From: Candidatus Poribacteria bacterium
GTDB lineage: Bacteria; Poribacteria; WGA-4E; GCA-2687025
NCBI GenBank assembly: GCA_002687025.1
Contig: NYZG01000160.1
Location: 1 to 8,502 of the forward strand
Length of the DNA: 8,502 nt
Reading direction: 5' to 3'
Part shown: in pieces, positions 1 to 5,854 of the stretch
Layout of the letters: each line of letters begins with the position of its first letter
How positions within the stretch are numbered: position 1 is the stretch's first letter
The notes under the pieces: generated by a model
Seen by the model: only the letters and a program-made list of their open reading frames with translations
Databases searched by the model: none
Told to the model about the DNA's origin: nothing
Translations under genes and position numbers: made by a program

Positions 1-2
1 AC

Positions 3-467
3 GTCGACACGCCGTTCTTGGACCTCGCGACGCCCCACTTCCACCATGTGTTGTCGGGGAACCTGCGCCCGACGTTCGCGCTGTCCCAGATCCTCGGCCG
101 GTCGATGAAGGAACGCGGCGGCGGCCGCATCATCAACATTGCCGCGACGGACGCCTTCCATCGAAGCCACTCGATATACGGTCTCGCCAAGCAGGCGGTG
201 CTGAACCTCACGGAGGCGATGGCGCTCGACCTCGCCCCCGAGGTGACCGTAAACGCGATCGCGCCCGACCTGATTGCGGATAACGAGGACATGTCCGAGG
301 AACTCGTCGCGACCGCGACCGCCGCAACGCCAATGGCCAGGCTAATCACGCGGGCGGAGATCGCCGACATGGCCTGCCTGATATGCGGCCCGGTCTTCGC
401 CAACGTCACCGGGCAGACGGTCGTGATGGACGGCGGCAGGAGCATACGTCGCATGGCGGGCGCGTAG
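3..467 (+). CDS. SDR-family oxidoreductase, FolM/pteridine reductase-like (5' partial)
   Basis: This is the C-terminal part of a short-chain dehydrogenase/reductase, an NAD(P)H-dependent cytoplasmic enzyme. The frame is open to the left edge, so the N-terminal Rossmann half with the glycine-rich cofactor motif and the true start lie outside the window. Visible family signs are a NLRPTFALSQ helix, the strand GGRIINIAA, the catalytic YGLAK (YxxxK) motif, the VNAIAPDLI segment after the active site, and the C-terminal TGQTVVMDGG, which is the usual SDR ending. The stretch LAPEVTVNAIAPDLIADNE resembles the FolM (dihydromonapterin reductase) and pteridine reductase branch, which would mean reduction of a pterin, but the substrate cannot be fixed. 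The usual catalytic Ser about 13 residues before Tyr is not present; the segment reads AATD and is about two residues shorter than normal. Pteridine reductases also lack this Ser and have Asp there. Family assignment is firm, substrate weak. Confidence 0.88.
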   Translation, partial: VDTPFLDLATPHFHHVLSGNLRPTFALSQILGRSMKERGGGRIINIAATDAFHRSHSIYGLAKQAVLNLTEAMALDLAPEVTVNAIAPDLIADNEDMSEELVATATAATPMARLITRAEIADMACLICGPVFANVTGQTVVMDGGRSIRRMAGA

Positions 468-485
468 CGGTCGTCTCAGAGCGCG

Positions 486-505
486 ACGGCACGCGCGACT
501 GCCGT
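486..505. terminator. Possible bidirectional hairpin between convergent genes
   Basis: ACGGCA (486-491) and TGCCGT (500-505) form a perfect 6-bp inverted repeat with an 8-base loop. It lies 19 bases after the SDR stop and just past the stop of the convergent sigma factor gene. An alternative stem, CGACTG (496-501) with CAGTCG (514-519), overlaps it. There is no T-tract on either side, so this is a weak terminator candidate resting on position and pairing only. Confidence 0.25.
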
Positions 506-512
506 TAGCGGG

Positions 513-2276
513 TCAGTCGTCCAGGAGTGCCACCGCGCGCGTGAGCTCCGCGATCGCCGACGCTTCCATCTCCGCCGCCTGCGCCAGCACGGCCCTCTCG
601 CGGGCGAGCCCCTCGCTCGTCCACGCCGCGATGCCGGGCCCGTGTGTCCGGTGCATGAGGGCGCCCTCGCGGCTCATCGACTCCATCAGCAGGTCGTGCT
701 CGGCCTGGTAGACGTCGCTTGCCCGCGCCACCGTGGCGCGCGCGTCGCCGGTTAGCGTGTCGGCGGCCCTTCCCAGGTACGCCGCCGCCTCGCGTCTCGC
801 GTCCAGCAGGGATTCGTAAGTCCACAGGGAGACGTGGCGGAACTCCTCGAGCTCCTCGGAGGGGATTCCGTCCATGTCGTCGAGGTACGCAAACCAGCGG
901 TCATACGCCGCCTCGCCGTAGAGATAGCGGCCGACATCCCAAGCGCCGTGTTCCACGCGCCAGTGGTCCACGGCGATGCTCAGGGACGTCGCGACAGCGG
1001 CGCGCGGCTCCATCGCCTCGGTGTGGCCCTCCAAGAACTCCAACATGGGGCCCACCTTCTCCATGTCCCACGCGACGGGCTCCGCCTGGTTGAAGTAGCT
1101 GCGGATGTAGAGTTGCTCGCCATCGTCCGTGTAGCCGTAGATGGTCGCGCAGTTCAATGCGCCTGCGTACGTCACGACGGGGAGACCGGCGTTCACGGCC
1201 GCGGTGATTCGGCTCGCGTATCGGCCGACATCCGGGTTCGCCCAGTCGTCGAACAGGATCGCGCTCCCCTTCCACCCGGTGGCTTTGGCGATGGCCGCCG
1301 CCTCCTCGGGGAACTCACCGACCGAGGCCGACGGACACCACTTCCTGCCGTCAGCGTCGTACCAACGCACGCGGAAGGCGAGGCCGGAGACACCCATCAG
1401 GTCCGTGTAGTCGTATGGATGCGCCGTCACTGCCATCGCAGCCTCCAGCGCGCCCGCATAGGTGCACATCTTGCCCGGGAACGAGAGCGACGGGACGCCG
1501 TCGATGACGACAGAGCCGTTCTCTCGCGTGATCTTCGCGAGCGACAGACGGTCCTGCGACGAACTCATGCGGCTGTCCTTTCCGCCCGGTCTCCCGAGCG
1601 CCAGGTCGACTCGCGCTGCGGGCGTAGCGTCGTTGGGGTTCATGCTGCTTCCGGGCGGGGCCAGCGTCGCGCCGGCGATGCACGCCGCTCCCACGCCGAC
1701 GAAGATGACTCTGGTGAGCGTGGAACTGTGCATCGAAGGCGCCCCGAACGCGCGCTCGCGCCGAGGCGCCAACAGCGCCGCCAGGCCTACCACCGCGTGT
1801 CGAAGTCGCCCGCGCAGGCGTTGGCGCGCGCGCTGGAGGCGCATCGCCACCGCCGACCGCGAGAGGCCGTATTCCCGCTCCAGCTCCGCGTACGTGGCAT
1901 CGTCCATGTAGTGCGCCACGAGCATGTCGCGGTCGCTCTCTTCGAGGTCACCGAGAGCCTGCGCCACGCGGAGCGACCGCTCCGCGCCCTCCAGCCGCGC
2001 GTGCGAATCCGGCTCGCCGACGGGTCGGTCTGGCAGGTCGCCGACGGGTAGCGGGATGCCCTTGCCGTTCCACTTCGACGACGTGTTCCGCGCGATCGCG
2101 GCCACCCACTGCGGGAACCGTCCGAGGTCCCGCAGGCGTTCCCGGTTGGCGTACACGCGGGCGATCACGTCCTGCGTGAAGTCGTCCAGTTCGTCCCGTC
2201 GCCGCAGGCGCGACCGGCCGATTCTGCGTATCGTATCCACGTGCGCCAGGACGAGCGCGTCAAAGTCGGGATGCAT
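513..2276 (-). CDS. ECF-type sigma factor fused to TM segment and BtrH/papain-like outer domain
   Basis: A 587-residue protein starting with an RNA polymerase sigma-70 family (ECF) module. Sigma region 2 spans about residues 4-72, with LDDFTQDVIARVY and the WVAAIARN segment typical of region 2. Region 4 spans about 103-157, with the helix-turn-helix TYAELEREYGLSRSAVAMRLQRAR cut here as ATYAELEREYG then LSRSAVAMRLQRARQRLR. A basic stretch precedes one membrane span at about 188-206 (VIFVGVGAACIAGATL), placing the rest outside the membrane. Residues about 270-587 form a large domain opening with CTYAGALEAAM (Cys271), DLMGVSGLAFRVRW and later IYGYTDDG; this resembles the BtrH N-terminal/papain-like superfamily. 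The usual His before the GYxDDG strand is replaced (NCATIYGY), so catalysis is doubtful. ECF factors alone are about 170-200 residues. The ATG at 2274-2276 has AGGA at 2284-2287, 7 bases upstream. No anti-sigma gene lies next to it. Related to the sigma factor at 3271-4488. Confidence 0.85.
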   Translation of the reverse strand: MHPDFDALVLAHVDTIRRIGRSRLRRRDELDDFTQDVIARVYANRERLRDLGRFPQWVAAIARNTSSKWNGKGIPLPVGDLPDRPVGEPDSHARLEGAERSLRVAQALGDLEESDRDMLVAHYMDDATYAELEREYGLSRSAVAMRLQRARQRLRGRLRHAVVGLAALLAPRRERAFGAPSMHSSTLTRVIFVGVGAACIAGATLAPPGSSMNPNDATPAARVDLALGRPGGKDSRMSSSQDRLSLAKITRENGSVVIDGVPSLSFPGKMCTYAGALEAAMAVTAHPYDYTDLMGVSGLAFRVRWYDADGRKWCPSASVGEFPEEAAAIAKATGWKGSAILFDDWANPDVGRYASRITAAVNAGLPVVTYAGALNCATIYGYTDDGEQLYIRSYFNQAEPVAWDMEKVGPMLEFLEGHTEAMEPRAAVATSLSIAVDHWRVEHGAWDVGRYLYGEAAYDRWFAYLDDMDGIPSEELEEFRHVSLWTYESLLDARREAAAYLGRAADTLTGDARATVARASDVYQAEHDLLMESMSREGALMHRTHGPGIAAWTSEGLARERAVLAQAAEMEASAIAELTRAVALLDD

Positions 2277-2283
2277 CGAGCGA

Positions 2284-2287
2284 TCCT
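2284..2287 (-). promoter_or_regulatory. Ribosome binding site for the first sigma factor
   Basis: AGGA on the minus strand with a 7-base spacer to the ATG at 2276. It supports that start over any downstream one. Confidence 0.55.
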
Positions 2288-2351
2288 ATCTGGGCTCCAG
2301 CGATCTTCCGTGTGCTACAGTGACCCCTCGGCCGCCGCCGTGCTCACATGT

Positions 2352-2381
2352 ATTAGTAGACGCGCGCGCCGCCGATGTCAT
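2352..2381 (-). promoter_or_regulatory. Candidate promoter in AT-rich island of the divergent region
   Basis: On the minus strand, ATGACA (plus positions 2376-2381; 5 of 6 matches to a -35 TTGACA) is followed after 18 bases by ACTAAT (2352-2357; 4 of 6 matches to TATAAT). The -10 lies in the only AT-rich patch (about 2347-2359) of an otherwise very GC-rich spacer, upstream of the first sigma factor gene and reading towards it. Spacing is at the upper limit and the organism's consensus is unknown, so this is suggestive only. Confidence 0.27.
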
Positions 2382-2410
2382 CTTCGCCGCGTACTGAGAG
2401 CGTCGCGCCG

Positions 2411-2439
2411 TTGCGACGGAGCGCCCTCGGGCGTACGCT
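2411..2439 (+). promoter_or_regulatory. Candidate promoter for the RidA-like gene
   Basis: TTGCGA (2411-2416) and TACGCT (2434-2439) are separated by 17 bases and sit 46 bases upstream of the ATG at 2486. They match TTGACA in 4 of 6 positions and the relaxed TAnnnT form of the -10 box. Such matches are common by chance, so confidence is low. Confidence 0.22.
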
Positions 2440-2485
2440 TCGCGTGTGGATCGCCATCCCGTTCGCACAGGGAGATCAGGCGTCG

Positions 2486-3222
2486 ATGCGCGTGGTAAGC
2501 AACGCTCGGGGGCACTACCGTTTCATCGAGGGCATCCCCGCCTATTCCGCGGGGGTCGTCGCGGACGCAGGGCATGAGGTCGTCCACGTAACGCTCCACA
2601 CGGGCGTTCCCTGGCGCGACGGCTTCGACATCGCGGAGGCCCACATGCGAGCCGAGGGTCACCAGCGACACGCCCTATGCGCGATACAGCTTCGTTGCCC
2701 GGAGCCGTACACGTTCGGCGGCTTCGACGCTTTCAACGCCGAGTACCGCGGCCTATTGGACGCCTGGGGTGTGTGCGTCGACGGACGCAACCCGGTCGCC
2801 CGCACCAACGTGGCTCCCGTTGTGAATCCACCGAGTGTCCAATGCCTCTACGCCTTCTCGTACGTGAGACCCGCTCCAGGCGCCGCAAGTCCGACGTTCG
2901 TGGTCGCGGGAAGCGGGGAGTACGACGAGGCGACGGGCATCCACCGAGAAGGCGAGACCAGCGCCGAGGCCATGCGCGACAAGGTACCTACGTCATGCGC
3001 GTCATGTCCGCGCGGCTGGAGGCGCTGGGTGTGGGATGGGGACTCGTGAACCGAACGAATGCCTACACCGCGCACATGGAGGACGACCTCACCGACGTGG
3101 TCCTCGGCGGCATGGGAGTCGCGCGGGGCCACGGTCTACACCTGTTCGACGCCCGGCCGCCGATCGTGGGGATCGAGTTCGAGATGGACGTCCGCGGCGT
3201 CGCGCACGAGCGGCACGTGTAG
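2486..3222 (+). pseudogene. Tandem RidA/YjgF-like protein, broken by a single frameshift near 2984
   Basis: Two adjacent reading frames join into one protein of about 245 residues. Frame one runs from ATG 2486 through residue 166 (ETSAEAMRDK) and then becomes an unrelated tail ending at 3049. The next frame resumes immediately with TYVMRVMSARLEALG and runs to the stop at 3220-3222. One lost base at about 2983-2986 explains it; restoring it gives DK-x-TYVMRVM. The protein looks like two RidA-like halves, each ending in a similar motif: VARTNVAPV (about 104-112) and DARPPIVGI (about 222-230), comparable to the region carrying the active-site Arg of RidA. Single RidA proteins, which hydrolyse reactive enamine/imine intermediates, are about 130 residues, so 245 fits a double domain. 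The ATG at 2486 has GGAG at 2471-2474. The downstream frame shows no other damage, so the break is either recent or a sequence error. The RidA call is from motif recognition and is moderate. Confidence 0.65.
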
Positions 3223-3225
3223 GAG

Positions 3226-3280
3226 CGCTCCCTGGCCTCGCCGCGGACGGGCCTGGGATGCGCCTGCGCGCTAGGGAGCG
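3226..3280. terminator. Convergent long-loop inverted repeat, possible shared terminator
   Basis: Bases 3226-3236 (CGCTCCCTGGC) and 3270-3280 (GCTAGGGAGCG) pair over 11 positions with only one G-U wobble, leaving a 33-base loop (3237-3269). The repeat begins 3 bases after the RidA-like stop and ends inside the 3' end of the convergent second sigma factor gene, covering its stop codon. Position and symmetry suggest a bidirectional terminator. There is no T-tract and the loop is long, so the role is inferred. Confidence 0.4.
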
Positions 3281-4488
3281 ACTTCCCGCACTTCCACGAC
3301 CAGCCAGCCGGTCTCGCTGGATCGCAGAATGAACTCGACCGGCCGTTCCTCGGGCGCCGCGCTGCTGCCGAGTAACGCGTGCATCTCGCCGTCACGGAAC
3401 GACTGCTCACGGATTTCGACGGCGCGCATCTCAGCCAGGTCGGCATCGCGGCCTCCGCGGCCGTCGTCGGTGAGGTAGTACTCGCGCATCGCTTCGAGGT
3501 ACCGACGCGCCATGCCGCTGGAACGTTCGACGAGCGCGTCAGGATCGACCTGTGGATCGTACTGCTGCAGGGCGCCGACGAAGCCCTCAAGCGCGGCTTC
3601 GGCCTGCTCCTGTGGCGTGGCCTCGGGCGCTGGCGTGTCAGGTTGCGCGACGGGCGCCGGGGTCGCCGCCGCGACGGCGCCCTCTCTGGACGGTCTGTCC
3701 TGCGCGGATGCCTCTGGGCCCGATTGGCCGATCCCTTCCGCCACGGCCGCGCCGCCGCGACCTGAGACCGGCGCCGGGGCGGCCGATGTCGGCGCGCTCG
3801 GGGCCGTCTCCGGCTGCGTCTCAGCGGAGGCGTCCATGTTGTTCATGACTATCGCGGCCACGCCCACGCCGAGTGCGACCAGGCACGCGACCGCGAGCGC
3901 GATTGCCGATCCGGCGCCGTGTCCCATCTTCATTGCCATGGCTCCATATGCGGCACCGCGCGCGCGGATGCCCCACGCCAGTCCGGCCCCGGCGAGGACG
4001 CCCTCGAGTCTGCTCCGCAGGCTGCCGCGTGACCGGTGCAGCCGAAAGCCGACTGCCTCCGCGGACAAGCCGTGTCGCTCGCCCAACGCCCGATAGCTTG
4101 CGTCCTCGAAGTAGCGCCCGTAGACGATGTCACGGTCGGTCGGGTCGAGCGCGTCGAGCGCGTCGAACAGCGCCGCCCATCGTTCCGCGTCCTCCGCCGC
4201 GCGCGCCGGCGAGTACGCCGTCGTCAGGTCGGGTAGCGCGGCCACCGGTGTCGGCCGCTGCTTCCTGTTCCAGTCGGTGGCCATGTTTCGCGCAACGGTT
4301 GCCAGCCACCTGCTCAGCTTGAGGGGTTCGCCATGGCGGTCACGGTACGCACAGGCACTCGTCAGGACTTCCTGCGTGAAGTCGTCGAGAGCGCCCCGCT
4401 CGTCGAGTCGGTTCCGGCCGATGTGCCGGATCAGGCCGACGTGCGACAGCAGCGCCGTGTCGAACGCCTGTTGTTCCGCGTCGCGCAT
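3271..4488 (-). CDS. ECF-type sigma factor with TM segment, Pro/Ala linker and small outer domain
   Basis: A 405-residue protein with an N-terminal ECF sigma module. Region 2 covers about residues 7-76 (LDDFTQEVLTSA, then LATVARNMATDWNRK) and region 4 about 106-162 (LDPTDRDIVYGRYFEDASY, then the helix-turn-helix LGERHGLSAEAVGFRLHRSR). One hydrophobic span at about 193-215 (AIALAVACLVALGVGVAAIVM) is followed by a Pro/Ala/Ser-rich linker (about 219-293) and a domain of about 110 residues ending RPVEFILRSSETGWLVVEVREV. That ending has the look of NTF2/SnoaL-like folds, a weak guess. The predicted topology puts linker and domain outside the membrane. Its sigma part matches the protein at 513-2276 closely (IGRxRL, LDDFTQ, VARN, PxPVxxLPD), but their outer domains differ. 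A TTG at 4530 would add 14 residues; I prefer ATG 4488, with a weak GGGG 7 bases upstream. No anti-sigma gene is adjacent. Confidence 0.85.
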   Translation of the reverse strand: MRDAEQQAFDTALLSHVGLIRHIGRNRLDERGALDDFTQEVLTSACAYRDRHGEPLKLSRWLATVARNMATDWNRKQRPTPVAALPDLTTAYSPARAAEDAERWAALFDALDALDPTDRDIVYGRYFEDASYRALGERHGLSAEAVGFRLHRSRGSLRSRLEGVLAGAGLAWGIRARGAAYGAMAMKMGHGAGSAIALAVACLVALGVGVAAIVMNNMDASAETQPETAPSAPTSAAPAPVSGRGGAAVAEGIGQSGPEASAQDRPSREGAVAAATPAPVAQPDTPAPEATPQEQAEAALEGFVGALQQYDPQVDPDALVERSSGMARRYLEAMREYYLTDDGRGGRDADLAEMRAVEIREQSFRDGEMHALLGSSAAPEERPVEFILRSSETGWLVVEVREVAP

Positions 4489-4586
4489 TGGCGAACCCCG
4501 GATGACTGATTCATAGGACAGGACGGACAAGAGCGCTCGATCTTAGCCCTATTTGCGGGCCGAGAGGCGAGACCGTCTGCGCAAGG

Positions 4587-5810
4587 CTAGGCGTTGGCCG
4601 GGCGGCGCAGCAACAGCGCGGCCAGCGCCCCGCACGATATCGCCACGGCGAAGAAGCTGTAGCTGACCGAGAGGCCGAACGGCCCCGCGAGCGCTCCCCC
4701 GACAAGCGGCGACAGGAACCCAAGGCCGTGGCACGTGTAGATGAACCCAATTGAGGACGCCAGCGCCTTCTCGTCGCTCACGTCCGCCGCGGCGGTGAGG
4801 ATGATTGGGCTCACCGGCGTGACGAGACCCACAAGCGCCGCGAGCGGGATGAACAGGGCGCCCCACGACAGCCACCCAATCAGACCCGCAAGCCCACCGG
4901 CGCACACGAGCGGCACGAACAGCGCCGTCCGCGCGCCGAACCGGTTGTACATGAGACCCATCATCGGCTTCGCGAAAACCCCGGCCGTGAAGTACGCCGA
5001 CACCGCCAGACCTATGACCGCCTGGCCGAGCCCGAATCGCTCCGACCCCAGCAGGGGCAGGAATCCGATCATGCCCGACGTGCCCAGCGCCGTGAGCGCG
5101 TACACCAACGCGAGGATGACAACATTCCGATTGCGGACCACCCGCGCGGTGATCTTGGCAAACGACTCCGCCTTGTGATTGTCGCGCTGTTCCCTCAGAG
5201 CTCCGGCGCCGCTCCCCATCCGCATCGCCACGAGTGGGAGCAGCACGGCGGCGGGCAGCGCACACACCCGCAACGACGCGCGCCAGCCCAGGAGCGCAAC
5301 TACCGCGGACTGCGCCAGCGGCATGATGCTAGCCCCGAGATGCCCCGCCAAACTGTGTACCGAGATGGCCACCGCGCGCTGGCGCGGGAATCTCTCCGCG
5401 GTCAGCGCCGTTCCGCAGGGGTGGTATGTCGAGTTGCCCGCCCCCGCGACGAACGCCACCAGAATCGCAGTGTAGAGACCCGGCGCCCAACCCATCACCA
5501 CATACGCCAGGCTGGCGATCGTCATGCCGACGAGCAGGATCTCTTTCTTACGATTCGTGTGGTCGGCGAGGAGGGAGTTCGGATAAAGGAACAGCACGGT
5601 CGCGACGCTCTTCGCGCTGAGCAACAGACCCGCCTGGAAAGTCGTCAGGCCGAGATCGAGCACGACCATCGCGAGGATCGGCACGAGTAGGCTGGAGTAT
5701 CCGTCGCTGATGCCGTGCGTGGCGCCCATCACCGACAGGTCGAAGACGTCGGCAAAGCGCCAGCGCGCCTTCGGGCCGGGGGATGGCTGCGCGCGCGTGT
5801 CGTCTTCCAC
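4587..5810 (-). CDS. MFS transporter (Fsr-like)
   Basis: A 407-residue major facilitator superfamily secondary transporter of the inner membrane with about 12 hydrophobic segments, normal for the family. The loop between segments 2 and 3 has a motif A-like LLADHTNRKKE (about residues 80-90), and a second copy, GLMYNRFGARTAL (about 285-297), sits at the equivalent place in the C-terminal half. GAGNSTYHPCGTALTAERFP (about 123-142) resembles the FHPxG segment of fosmidomycin-resistance (Fsr) type transporters; the substrate cannot be told from this. The frame stays open upstream to 6092, but that extension is the shadow of the peptidase gene and lacks membrane character. I chose GTG at 5808-5810, with GGGGGA at 5823-5828, a rather long 12-base spacing. 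The start lies 44 bases after the M81 peptidase stop, so both are probably co-transcribed and the transporter may move that enzyme's substrate or product. Confidence 0.87.
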   Translation of the reverse strand: MEDDTRAQPSPGPKARWRFADVFDLSVMGATHGISDGYSSLLVPILAMVVLDLGLTTFQAGLLLSAKSVATVLFLYPNSLLADHTNRKKEILLVGMTIASLAYVVMGWAPGLYTAILVAFVAGAGNSTYHPCGTALTAERFPRQRAVAISVHSLAGHLGASIMPLAQSAVVALLGWRASLRVCALPAAVLLPLVAMRMGSGAGALREQRDNHKAESFAKITARVVRNRNVVILALVYALTALGTSGMIGFLPLLGSERFGLGQAVIGLAVSAYFTAGVFAKPMMGLMYNRFGARTALFVPLVCAGGLAGLIGWLSWGALFIPLAALVGLVTPVSPIILTAAADVSDEKALASSIGFIYTCHGLGFLSPLVGGALAGPFGLSVSYSFFAVAISCGALAALLLRRPANA

Positions 5811-5854
5811 CAGCGTTCGGCGTCCCCCAGAGTGCGACGGTAAGCGTGCGACCG

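Noticed and set aside
834..2051. A 405-residue plus-strand open frame antisense to the first sigma factor gene
   Set aside because: It is Arg/Ala/His/Val-rich with no domain or motif, and lies opposite a clear sigma factor. Long antisense frames are expected in such GC-rich coding DNA.
2361..2369. Alternating CG run as a functional Z-DNA element
   Set aside because: Nine bases of CG alternation is common at this base composition.
2375..2485. Longer start of the RidA-like protein at 2375
   Set aside because: The extra 37 residues look like translated intergenic DNA; ATG 2486 has GGAG upstream and opens the conserved-looking part.
2975..2992. Programmed -1 ribosomal frameshift in the RidA-like gene
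   Set aside because: The junction (around GACAAGGTACC) has no slippery heptamer of the X XXY YYZ type, and no obvious stimulating structure was noticed. A lost base is simpler.
4143..4165. Short direct repeat GTCGAGCGC in the second sigma factor gene
   Set aside because: It encodes the repeated ALD of LFDALDALDP within region 4 and is explained by the protein sequence.
4489..4586. Promoter or terminator between the MFS gene and the second sigma factor
   Set aside because: Only a 4-bp GCCC/GGGC stem and an isolated TAAGAT were seen, with no matching -35. Too weak to call.
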